DNA from: SAR202 cluster bacterium
Lineage (GTDB): Bacteria > Chloroflexota > Dehalococcoidia > Lucifugimonadales > UBA1123
Direction: 5' to 3'
NCBI GenBank assembly: GCA_030743915.1
Contig: JASLRP010000313.1
Location: 1-13,475 of the forward strand
DNA length: 13,475 bases
Shown here: positions 1 through 6,632 of the stretch, in pieces
How the letters are laid out: each line of letters starts with the position of its first letter
How positions within the stretch are numbered: position 1 is the stretch's first letter
Position numbers and translations under genes: made by a program
The notes under the pieces: model-generated
What the model was told of the DNA's origin: nothing
The model's database searches: none
The model's input: only the letters and a program-made list of their open reading frames with translations

Positions 1-1
1 T

Positions 2-343
2 GAGGTCCTCAAGCACGTTCTGACCAGTTCGGGTAACGTTGCGAAGTTGGTCGAATCGCTGGCGAATGGTCAGCCTCGACCTTCCGACGACATCGAGCCT
101 CCAAGAGAATCGACGGACCTGTCTCTCGCAGAGATGCGCGACCTTCTGCTCAAAGATTCCATAGCCTGGGGCGCCCTGACAGACCGACTTCCTGAGCCGC
201 CCTCTTTCGAGATCGAAGCGAAGCATACGGTCTTCGGAGACCTGCACTCCAGGGCATGGTATCTCTTCCAGCGAGTGCATGATCTCGACCACGCCCAGCA
301 GATCGACAAGAACAAGCAGGATGCCGGTTACCCCGACAACTAG
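2..343 (+). CDS. DinB-like (DfsB/YfiT superfamily) protein, C-terminal part
   Basis: The reading frame is open from base 2, so the gene begins before the window; 113 residues are visible, ending at TAG 341-343. The visible part starts with a helix carrying His5 (KHVL). Near the end is an HxxxH motif, His93 and His97, within HDLDHAQQI. In the DinB four-helix superfamily one His from the second helix and two from the last helix bind a divalent metal, and 'DHAQQI' is a typical ending for the family. DinB-like proteins include thiol transferases and many of unknown role, so no substrate can be given. An internal TTG at 47 could be mistaken for the start, but homology-like sequence (EVLKHVLTSS) lies upstream of it. 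It stands 87 bases before the LLM oxidoreductase gene on the same strand. The family call is fairly likely; the function is unknown. Confidence 0.65.
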   Translation, partial: EVLKHVLTSSGNVAKLVESLANGQPRPSDDIEPPRESTDLSLAEMRDLLLKDSIAWGALTDRLPEPPSFEIEAKHTVFGDLHSRAWYLFQRVHDLDHAQQIDKNKQDAGYPDN

Positions 344-379
344 GCCATTCTCCACGAAATGAACGCCGAGATTACGTCG

Positions 380-410
380 ACCAGGATTCGATAGACACCA
401 GGATTCGATA
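380..410 (+). repeat. 17-bp-period direct repeat in the leader of the LLM oxidoreductase gene
   Basis: ACCAGGATTCGATA occurs perfectly at 380-393 and again at 397-410, a period of 17 bases. It lies in the 87-base gap between the DinB-like gene and the LLM gene and ends just before the GGAAGG ribosome binding site (413-418). It could be a small tandem duplication or a paired regulator site. I see no clear sigma70 promoter in this gap. Confidence 0.6.
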
Positions 411-430
411 ACGGAAGGACAAGACGAAAA

Positions 431-1486
431 ATGCGGATAGCTTTGAGCATTCCAATTCGAGACGGCGGAAACTGGGACCACGCCCTGCAATTTGCCGTCG
501 AGGCCGAGCGAATGGGCGCGGCGTCGCTCTGGAGTCGCGAGGCGTGGGGGTACGACGCCGTGACTCCGCTGGCGTTCCTGGCCGGACGAACCAGCTCCAT
601 TGGGCTGGGCACTGGAATCATGCAGATCGGTTCGAGGTCTCCGGCCAACGTGGCAATGACTGCCACGACTTTGCAATCCATATCCGGCGGTCGGTTCATG
701 CTTGGTCTTGGGACCAGCGGGCCGCAGGTCATTGAAGGTTGGCACGGAATTCCGTTTGATCGACCGATTCAGCGCACCCGCGAACTTATCGAGATTGTGC
801 GACTTGCGACCAGCGGTAATCAGGTGGCCTACGAAGGCGAGATATACCAACTGCCTTTGCCCGGCGGCGAGGGCAGGGCGTTGCGTTCCGCTGCAGGAGA
901 GTCGCATGTACCGATCTACGTCGCCGCGCTCGGCCCACGGAACCTGGAGCTTACGGGCGAGTTGGCAGACGGCTGGATGGGCGGCTCTTTCATCCCGGAA
1001 ACCGCCGATGTGTTCATCCAGCATCTTCGGGCAGGCGCGAACAAAGCGGGTCGTGACATGGAGAATTTCGACATCCATATCCCATTGTCAGTCGAATTCA
1101 CCGACGATATCGATGAGACCGCCAAGCGCCACGCCAGAGGTTACGGGTTCACTTTCGGAGCGATGGGTTCAGAGCGCAACAACTTTTACAAAAACGCCTT
1201 TGCTCGCCAGGGTTTCTCCGATGAAGTCAACCTTGTGCAGAGACTCTGGAAAGAAGGGCGAAGGGACGAAGCGAGAGACCAGGTCCCAACCGAACTGGCG
1301 CTGAAAGCCAATCTGATCGGGACGCCGGAGATGGTCAGGGAGCGACTGCGAGTCTATCGAGACGCAGGCGTTACGACTATACGCGCAGGGCTGGCGGGAG
1401 ATGGCCCCGAAGCTCAGATGGAGACGCTGGGCCAGTTGATGTCCCTGGTGAACGAAGTGAATGCCGAAGGCGCCTCAGCCAGTTAG
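431..1486 (+). CDS. LLM class (luciferase-like, probably F420-dependent) oxidoreductase
   Basis: A 351-residue flavin/F420 oxidoreductase of the bacterial luciferase-like fold (TIM barrel). The signature is seen at 'SISGGRFMLGLGTSGPQ' (residues 83-99), a core strand and cofactor-binding element of the family, and at 'GPRNLELTGELADGW' (168-182), another family hallmark. The length is normal for single-subunit members. ATG 431 is preceded by GGAAGG at 413-418, a rather long spacing of 12 bases. Family members use reduced F420 or FMN to oxidise or reduce varied substrates; the choice of F420 is inferred from the sub-type, not from a diagnostic residue. The gene is plus strand behind the DinB-like gene and ends tail to tail with the ccmI-like gene, sharing bases of the stop codons (TTAG at 1483-1486). 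The substrate is unknown. Family confidence is high. Confidence 0.9.
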   Translation: MRIALSIPIRDGGNWDHALQFAVEAERMGAASLWSREAWGYDAVTPLAFLAGRTSSIGLGTGIMQIGSRSPANVAMTATTLQSISGGRFMLGLGTSGPQVIEGWHGIPFDRPIQRTRELIEIVRLATSGNQVAYEGEIYQLPLPGGEGRALRSAAGESHVPIYVAALGPRNLELTGELADGWMGGSFIPETADVFIQHLRAGANKAGRDMENFDIHIPLSVEFTDDIDETAKRHARGYGFTFGAMGSERNNFYKNAFARQGFSDEVNLVQRLWKEGRRDEARDQVPTELALKANLIGTPEMVRERLRVYRDAGVTTIRAGLAGDGPEAQMETLGQLMSLVNEVNAEGASAS

Positions 1487-1845
1487 GATTCGCTGTCTGA
1501 ATCTCCGACAACGCGAGCGCGGACGGCTTGCATCTCCGCTGTCACAGCCGAGAGCATCTGCTCTTCCTCGGCTTCTTCAAGCTCCATGGTTTTCAGGATC
1601 ACGGCGGCTTCGGTCATCATTTGATGCCTGATAACTCGGTAGTCTTCATCTGTCAGGTTGCCGATGGCGTGGTCAAGCTCCGAGCTTTTCAGGCCATCCA
1701 CTGCGGCGTCCCACCGACGCATCAGGTCGGCAACGGGGGCGGACTCATCTTCGGCGAACTCGTCACGTCGCACCCCTACCACGAAGGGCCACAGGATGGC
1801 CAGCGTGGGAATCAGGGTCAGCGCCAGGACGATGATTATCAGCAC
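1483..1845 (-). CDS. Short CcmI-like cytochrome c biogenesis membrane protein
   Basis: A 120-residue protein with one N-terminal membrane segment (about residues 2-23, ending in LWPF) followed by a charged cytoplasmic or periplasmic tail. The stretch 'SSELDHAIGNLTDEDYRVI' resembles the segment after the first membrane helix of CcmI (an ELD..G.L...DY pattern). Full CcmI proteins are around 400 residues with a TPR domain that binds apocytochrome c; this one has only the N-terminal module, so it may act with CcmF and CcmH as a small assembly subunit. The start is GTG, 10 bases after the ccmF stop, suggesting translation coupled to ccmF; a GGAG lies inside the end of ccmF. It is the last gene of the ccmH-ccmF-ccmI-like cluster. 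The CcmI assignment rests on short similarity and on context. Confidence 0.65.
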   Translation of the reverse strand: MLIIIVLALTLIPTLAILWPFVVGVRRDEFAEDESAPVADLMRRWDAAVDGLKSSELDHAIGNLTDEDYRVIRHQMMTEAAVILKTMELEEAEEEQMLSAVTAEMQAVRARVVGDSDSES

Positions 1846-1855
1846 GGGACGTCGA

Positions 1856-3844
1856 TCACGCTCCAGCCGGACGCATGCCGGCGGGGACTCGCAGAGCGGC
1901 CAGAGATGGCTCGCGCCGGAGAGCCAGAGACAGCACAGTTCCCAATATCATGATCGGGCCGCTGGCCCACATCCACCAGACCATTGGATTTATCAGCACT
2001 CGGAAGACGGCCTGTCCGCCGTCGCTGAACTCAGAGGGCACGATGTAGAAATCTTCCACTGGCGTGCTGTGAATCGCTCCCCTGGTGGATGCGATTCTGA
2101 AATCTGGATACACTGCCCGGAACGGCTCCATCTCGCCCAGGTATTTGCCGCCGGAATAAACCTCGAACTGGGCGTAGTCTTCCTCGCGGTCAGGGTGAGA
2201 TTGGTGGCTCGTCCCCGTGTATGTGAAGGTGTACTCACCGATGGTCTGAGTGTCTCCCGGATTCATGACCAGGTCCCGCTGCACGCTGTAGAACGACGAT
2301 CCGATGGCTCCTGCGGCCAGCATGATGATCGAGATGTGGACGATGTAACCACCGTACCGTGGCCGATTGGCCGAGAGCAGCATCAGGAATGCCCGAGCGT
2401 AGTTCTCGCCCTTGCGATGCCGCGATCGAGTCCCGCGAACCCACTCGTGTCCGATTCCCGCGATAACCATCGCGCACGTCATAAAGGCGATAGTGGCCAC
2501 GGGCTGTCGCGGGCCGACGATCATGAATATCAAACCCGTGAGAGTCGCTGCTGCCAACGGAATTCTCAGCGCTCGATTCAGGCTGTTGACTGTTGCCCTC
2601 CTCCACGGAAGCAACGGGCCGATTCCCATGAGGAACACTATGAAAAGCAGTATCGGCCCATTCACCAGATTGAAGAACGGCTGGCCCACCGTGATCGTGA
2701 CGTCGCTGGCTGTCTCGGAGAATATGGGAAACACCGTGCCCCAGAGCGTGACGAACGCCACGGCCAAGAACGCGATATTCTGAGCCAAAAAAGCCGACTC
2801 TCTGGACAGCATGGATTCCAGGCGGCCACGGCTTTTCAACATGTCCATCCTCCAGATGAACGCTGCAATGGAAGCCACCAGCGTGAAGGCCATGAAACCC
2901 AGGAATATCCAGCCCATCGCCGATTCGGCAAACGAATGCACCGACGGGACGGGCCCGCCTCGGTTGATGAACATGCCAAGCTGGGCCATCGTGAAGGCGA
3001 TGATTATGATCACCATGTTCCACATTCGGAACATGCCGCGTCGCTTCTGAACCATTATCGAGTGGACAAAGGCGGTGATTGCCAGCCAGGGCATCAGCGC
3101 CGAATTCTCGACAGGGTCCCATGCCCAGTAACCTCCCCAGCCCAGAATTGTGTACGCCCACCATGACCCTAAAAGCAGGCCGATCGTCAGTATCAACCAG
3201 GAGATCATGCCCCATATTCGGCCCAGGTCAACCCACTCGTCGTTGCCTCCTTTGCCTGCCAACAACGCGCCGATGGCAATGCTGAAGGGGATGGCGACTG
3301 CGATCAGTCCGGCCATCTGGAGGGGAGGGTGTATGAACATTCCGAAGTGGATGAGCAGTGGGTTGATTCCCTGGCCATCAATCGGAACAACATCCAGCCG
3401 GGCCAACGGGTTCGCCATAAACACCATCACGGCCAGCAGGAACAACAGCGTCATCGCCATGATGGCGGTGGCGTAGGGAGCGGTGTAGGGGAGTCTTTTC
3501 CTGATAGTCCCGACCGCGACCAATGCCAGCGCGCTGAATACTATCGACAGGAACAACATGGAGCCGGAGTTCCCAGCATAGAATGCGACCCATGTGTAGG
3601 CGTCAGGCATTGCCAGACTGCTGTTTTCGGCCACGTACTTGACGGAGAAATCGTTGGTTACGAAGGCATGGATAAGGACTGCGGTTGCCACAAGCAATAG
3701 CGCCAGCGTGCTGTAAAATCCGTATCGTCCGCTCATCACCAACTCGGGCGACCGGCGGGCGACTCCAAGAACTGACGCTATGACCGCGTAACCTGTGGCA
3801 ATCATTGCGAGCACGAGGGCCAGTTGACCCGTCTCTACGATCAT
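1856..3844 (-). CDS. ccmF: Cytochrome c maturation haem lyase subunit CcmF
   Basis: A 662-residue multi-spanning inner membrane protein, close in length to E. coli CcmF (about 650). It carries the tryptophan-rich haem-handling WWD motif around residues 228-246 (WWAYTILGWGGYWAWDPVE). It also has histidines in the places expected for the four conserved ones: His172 in MFIHPPLQ, His261 in FVHSIM, His303 in SVHSF and His503 in IVHISII. From known biology, CcmF with CcmH (and CcmI) ligates haem delivered by CcmE to CxxCH sites of apocytochrome c on the outer face of the membrane. ATG 3844 has a good SD (AGAGGA, 6-base spacing). It lies 47 bases behind ccmH and 10 bases before the ccmI-like gene. 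CcmC shares the WWD motif, but the length and the C-terminal domain (a periplasmic loop followed by a last membrane helix) fit CcmF. Confidence 0.95.
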   Translation of the reverse strand: MIVETGQLALVLAMIATGYAVIASVLGVARRSPELVMSGRYGFYSTLALLLVATAVLIHAFVTNDFSVKYVAENSSLAMPDAYTWVAFYAGNSGSMLFLSIVFSALALVAVGTIRKRLPYTAPYATAIMAMTLLFLLAVMVFMANPLARLDVVPIDGQGINPLLIHFGMFIHPPLQMAGLIAVAIPFSIAIGALLAGKGGNDEWVDLGRIWGMISWLILTIGLLLGSWWAYTILGWGGYWAWDPVENSALMPWLAITAFVHSIMVQKRRGMFRMWNMVIIIIAFTMAQLGMFINRGGPVPSVHSFAESAMGWIFLGFMAFTLVASIAAFIWRMDMLKSRGRLESMLSRESAFLAQNIAFLAVAFVTLWGTVFPIFSETASDVTITVGQPFFNLVNGPILLFIVFLMGIGPLLPWRRATVNSLNRALRIPLAAATLTGLIFMIVGPRQPVATIAFMTCAMVIAGIGHEWVRGTRSRHRKGENYARAFLMLLSANRPRYGGYIVHISIIMLAAGAIGSSFYSVQRDLVMNPGDTQTIGEYTFTYTGTSHQSHPDREEDYAQFEVYSGGKYLGEMEPFRAVYPDFRIASTRGAIHSTPVEDFYIVPSEFSDGGQAVFRVLINPMVWWMWASGPIMILGTVLSLALRREPSLAALRVPAGMRPAGA

Positions 3845-3891
3845 GTTCGTTCCTCTGATTCAGCGATCAGGCAGTCAGGATTCAAGATTAA

Positions 3892-4419
3892 TCACGATGG
3901 GCGTGACGGGTCTTCAGGTGACTCGTCGAGGTCCAGGGCGGTTTCGATTCGGCGAAAGTAGTCTTCCTGCTCGTCCTCCGTCAGTACAGGACCTTGGGAT
4001 GTGGCCGCGCTGGGGACTGCGCTTGTGCGGCGCATCCAGCGGAGTCCAAGGAATACCGAGAAGATTGCGCCTACGACCGCAATCGGCGGCAGGAGCCATG
4101 CGGCAAGGCTGATGCCCTCTCTGGGAGGCTCCATCAAAACGCTGGGGCCGTACCGTTCCACAAAAAAATCCTTTATCTGCTGGCCGGTCCAACCATCGGC
4201 TAACCTCTCTGCCACAATCGCTCTCATGGACACGGCCAGTGGGTTTTGCGATTGGTCAATGGACTCACCTGGGCAGACTGGGCACATGATAGCTTTGTTG
4301 AGCGCTGTGGTCTGGCGCTCAATTTCCGGGACGTCGTCTTCCGTGATGGATGTGCAGGCCAGCGCGACAAGCCCAATTACGGCGAGAGCGAATGCTATGA
4401 TGAATCTCGGATTGTTCAT
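3892..4419 (-). CDS. ccmH: CcmH/NrfF-family apocytochrome c thioredox protein, predicted lipoprotein
   Basis: A 175-residue protein with an N-terminal hydrophobic segment (residues 6-21) ending in LVALAC, a lipobox-like site with Cys22. The family redox motif follows as CPVCPGESIDQS (Cys46, Cys49). A membrane helix lies at about residues 105-128, then an acidic C-terminal tail. CcmH/CycL/NrfF proteins reduce the CxxCH disulfide of apocytochrome c outside the membrane so that haem can be attached. The lipobox is unusual compared with proteobacterial CcmH, which has a cleavable signal peptide; lipid anchoring is inferred. It is the first gene of the minus-strand ccm cluster and is followed by ccmF. 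ATG 4419 is used although no clear SD is visible before it. No ccmA, B, C, E or ccmG is present nearby; the gene upstream is divergent. Confidence 0.9.
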   Translation of the reverse strand: MNNPRFIIAFALAVIGLVALACTSITEDDVPEIERQTTALNKAIMCPVCPGESIDQSQNPLAVSMRAIVAERLADGWTGQQIKDFFVERYGPSVLMEPPREGISLAAWLLPPIAVVGAIFSVFLGLRWMRRTSAVPSAATSQGPVLTEDEQEDYFRRIETALDLDESPEDPSRPS

Positions 4420-4509
4420 GTGATGCCGTTAATTTACGTCCCCACGAAATTCTCGGATTCACGACGCCTTTGACGCGGCGTGCTCTCCGCCGTTTCGATC
4501 TGCGGGATT

Positions 4510-4515
4510 ATTATA
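4510..4515 (-). promoter_or_regulatory. Candidate -10 box for the ccmHF cluster
   Basis: The minus strand reads TATAAT from 4515 down to 4510 in the divergent gap, about 91 bases before the ccmH start. No good -35 is seen at the proper distance, and the upstream TGGT is one base out of place for an extended -10. The call is weak and rests on a perfect hexamer in a sensible place. Confidence 0.3.
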
Positions 4516-4570
4516 ACCAGATTCACCTTCGGAATACCTGCATATTGAGAGTGCGGAGTGTGAGGGCTTT

Positions 4571-4579
4571 TGATATAAT
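4571..4579 (+). promoter_or_regulatory. Extended -10 promoter for the DRTGG-DUF362 pair
   Basis: TGATATAAT is a perfect extended -10 (TGn followed by TATAAT). It lies 57 bases before the ATG of the P-loop/DRTGG gene, so transcription would start near 4586. No convincing -35 is seen at 17 bases, as is common for extended -10 promoters. An inverted repeat begins at its last base (see 4579-4610). Confidence 0.6.
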
Positions 4580-4610
4580 CCGGCAGAAGATCGGACGGCT
4601 GATTGCCGGA
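4579..4610. promoter_or_regulatory. Operator-like inverted repeat downstream of the extended -10
   Basis: TCCGGCA (4579-4585) and TGCCGGA (4604-4610) are perfect 7-base arms with an 18-base spacer. They overlap the predicted transcription start of the DRTGG gene. The position suits a repressor site or a leader hairpin; there is no T run, so it is not an intrinsic terminator. Confidence 0.4.
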
Positions 4611-4626
4611 ACGACCAATCTCCAGT

Positions 4627-4630
4627 GGAG
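4627..4630 (+). promoter_or_regulatory. Ribosome binding site that sets the DRTGG gene start at 4637
   Basis: GGAG lies 6 bases before ATG 4637. A GTG at 4625 is in the same frame and would add four residues, but it overlaps this SD and has no good SD of its own, so 4637 is preferred. It also places the P-loop close to the N-terminus, as in related proteins. Confidence 0.65.
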
Positions 4631-4636
4631 TCTCGA

Positions 4637-5632
4637 ATGGCTGTATTGTTTGTCGCGTCAGACCAACCAGGCGCAGGAAAGACGGCGCTGTGTGCCGCGT
4701 TAGCATTGTCGTTGACCAATCAAGGCAAAAGCGTGGCAGTGTTCAAACCCTTTGCCTCCGGTGATGCCGACACCGACGGAGACAGCTATAACAAGCTGTT
4801 TGGTCAACCTGTTGAAGGGTGGCCTCAGCAGATACCGGCGGCTGGCCTGAACGATCAGGCTGTGGAAGACGCTTCCCAGATGGCCGCATCCCTGTCTGAG
4901 GGCAAGGACGTTACCATTGTCGAAGGCTCCAACGCGCTGAGCCTGGATGACACGGCGTCGTTGGTCACAGGCTTGAATGGCAGCGTCGTATTGGTCGCCG
5001 CTTACCGGCGAGAGCTGACGGCGTCGGACCTGGCATCTTACAAGAATTCATTTGGTGACGCTCTGGCAGGAGTCGTGGTCAATGGCCTGACTCAACACCT
5101 GGGAACCGAGGCCAACGAAAATCTGGTCCCGACTTTCGAGGCCGAAGGCATCAACTGTCTTGGGGTGATTCCTGAAAGTCGAAGATTGCTGGCGGTCACC
5201 ACAGCGCAGATCGCAGAACATCTCGATGGCAAGTTCATCACCGACGCGCCGGACACCGACGCGCTCATAGAGCGATTCCAGGTGGGCGGTTTCAGTCTCG
5301 ACCCTGGCGACCTGAGGTTCGGACTGTATCCTGACAACGCAGTTGTGATTCGAGGAGACAGGCCGGACGTTCAGATGTCCGCTCTTGCCGTACCGGTGTC
5401 GTGCATGGTTCTTACCTCCGGCATCGAGCCTACTGAGTATGTCAAGTACGAAGCCCAGGAAGAGGGCGTTCCCGTGATGCTGGCGCCCGGCGACACCAGG
5501 ACGACGATGAACGACCTGAACGCCGTCCAAGCCCGAGCGACGTTCAGCCATACCCGCAAGCTTTCAGCGTTTGTGGAGTTGGTGGACAGCCATGTGGACG
5601 TGGCATCGATCATAAACGCGCTGGGCGTCTGA
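4637..5632 (+). CDS. P-loop (BioD-like AAA_26) plus DRTGG domain protein
   Basis: A 331-residue cytoplasmic protein. The N-terminal half resembles the dethiobiotin-synthetase-like NTPase domain: a strand and P-loop variant MAVLFVASDQPGAGKTAL (GKT at residues 14-16, without the usual first Gly), VFKPF at 35-39 and EGSN at 97-100. The C-terminal half (about residues 178-300) is a DRTGG domain, beginning IPESRRLLAVTTAQIAEHL and containing VVIRGDRPDVQMSAL and LTSGIEPTEYV. The same two modules form the N-terminus of the long bacterial phosphotransacetylases (Pta), where they regulate; here no acetyltransferase domain follows, so this is a stand-alone sensor or regulatory NTPase rather than an enzyme of acetate metabolism. 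It is the first gene after the extended -10 promoter, with the DUF362 gene 48 bases downstream. The role is unknown; the domain call is confident. Confidence 0.85.
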   Translation: MAVLFVASDQPGAGKTALCAALALSLTNQGKSVAVFKPFASGDADTDGDSYNKLFGQPVEGWPQQIPAAGLNDQAVEDASQMAASLSEGKDVTIVEGSNALSLDDTASLVTGLNGSVVLVAAYRRELTASDLASYKNSFGDALAGVVVNGLTQHLGTEANENLVPTFEAEGINCLGVIPESRRLLAVTTAQIAEHLDGKFITDAPDTDALIERFQVGGFSLDPGDLRFGLYPDNAVVIRGDRPDVQMSALAVPVSCMVLTSGIEPTEYVKYEAQEEGVPVMLAPGDTRTTMNDLNAVQARATFSHTRKLSAFVELVDSHVDVASIINALGV

Positions 5633-5666
5633 ATTTCTGATTAACATGGGACGGACAGCCGTTCAC

Positions 5667-5672
5667 AGGAGG
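5667..5672 (+). promoter_or_regulatory. Strong Shine-Dalgarno of the DUF362 gene
   Basis: AGGAGG is a full match to the consensus and lies 8 bases before ATG 5681. It is the best ribosome binding site in the window and suggests the DUF362 protein is made at a higher level than its upstream partner. Confidence 0.8.
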
Positions 5673-5680
5673 AATCCGTA

Positions 5681-6622
5681 ATGGTTAACGTGAGCCTGAC
5701 TCGTAAAGATTCCAGCTACGACGCGGTGAAAGGCGCCTTGGACCTCATCGGCGATGACGTGAATATTCCCGACGACCGGCCGGTCCTCATCAAGGCTAAT
5801 ATGGTGTCTCCCACGGTTGAGTTGTCTGCCACTCCCGTCAACGCAATTCGCGCAACACTGGACTTCCTTCTTGAAAAAGGCGTCGAGAAATTCACCATTG
5901 CAGAAGGCACGGCTGTGGACGCCGACACGATGGGCGGGTTCCAGCGGTACGGATATTTCTCACTGAGGGAGGACTACGACGTCGAGTTCATGGACCTGAA
6001 CATGGACGAATCGGTGTTGATCGAGTCTCTGGACGACGATCTTAACCCAGCGAACATTCGCCTCGCCAAGACGCTGTTCGACTCCTACATCGTCTCTGTG
6101 GCCCGGATGAAAACCCATAACAACGTGATCGCTACCATGTCAGTGAAGAACCTTGCGGTGGGCTCGATCATCAATGGCGACCGGACCAAACGAGTCCCGA
6201 ATTCTGAGAACAGGGCGTTTTCTCATGAACCCCGCCCCATCAACCTCACCCTGGCGCGTCTGAACAGCGAACTGTCGCCTGACCTCGCAGTCATAGACGG
6301 AGTGATTGGGATGCAGGGGAACGGGCCAGTGGATGGATTCCCGATTTCGTCTGGCGTTGCCGTTGCATCCGCCAGCCCGCTGGCGGCAGACATCGTTGGG
6401 ACTCAGGTGATGGGCCTCGACTGGCGGACTATTGGCTATCTTTGGTATCTCACCCAGCTTCGAGAGTTGGATGTAAAGGACATCGAAGTCCTGGGAGAGA
6501 ACGTGATAGATCATGTCATCAAGTACCAGCCCCACGACGATTTTCACTGGCAACTCGGCTGGTGGGTCGAGAACTGGCGGGACTATCTCGGCGGCGACTA
6601 CATGCGGGACGGCGACGAGTAG
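5681..6622 (+). CDS. DUF362 domain-containing protein
   Basis: A 313-residue protein that matches DUF362 across its length: IKANMVSP (37-44), IAEGTAVD (73-80), a MKTHNNV block (143-149) followed by SVKNLAVG (154-161), and DGVIGMQGNGPVDGFP (206-221). Many DUF362 proteins carry a ferredoxin-type 2x[4Fe-4S] domain or a Tat signal; neither is present here, as there are no CxxCxxC clusters and no twin-arginine leader. The biochemical role of DUF362 is not settled. The last 50 residues are rich in Trp and acidic residues. It sits 48 bases behind the P-loop/DRTGG gene and is probably co-transcribed with it. Its stop (TAG) is 10 bases from the convergent stop of the HpaB-family gene, leaving no room for a separate terminator. 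Family confidence is high, function unknown. Confidence 0.88.
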   Translation: MVNVSLTRKDSSYDAVKGALDLIGDDVNIPDDRPVLIKANMVSPTVELSATPVNAIRATLDFLLEKGVEKFTIAEGTAVDADTMGGFQRYGYFSLREDYDVEFMDLNMDESVLIESLDDDLNPANIRLAKTLFDSYIVSVARMKTHNNVIATMSVKNLAVGSIINGDRTKRVPNSENRAFSHEPRPINLTLARLNSELSPDLAVIDGVIGMQGNGPVDGFPISSGVAVASASPLAADIVGTQVMGLDWRTIGYLWYLTQLRELDVKDIEVLGENVIDHVIKYQPHDDFHWQLGWWVENWRDYLGGDYMRDGDE

Positions 6623-6632
6623 GACGTCGGTC

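Noticed and set aside
702..1304. A 200-codon frame within the LLM gene
   Set aside because: It overlaps the well-supported LLM oxidoreductase in another frame and has Ser/Arg-rich shadow composition.
1658..3166. A 502-codon open frame on the plus strand
   Set aside because: It runs antisense to ccmF and is rich in His, Arg and Gln with no recognisable domain. The minus-strand CcmF frame explains the region fully.
2235..3215. A 326-codon frame on the minus strand within ccmF
   Set aside because: It is a shifted-frame shadow of CcmF; the composition is unlike a membrane or soluble protein and there is no start signal.
4434..4706. Small minus-strand frame in the ccmH-DRTGG intergenic region
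   Set aside because: No SD, no recognisable domain, and it overlaps the promoter and start of the DRTGG gene. The intergenic stretch is better explained by regulatory sites.
6623..6632. Terminator between the convergent DUF362 and HpaB-family genes
   Set aside because: Only 10 bases separate the stop codons, and I see no hairpin with a T run there.
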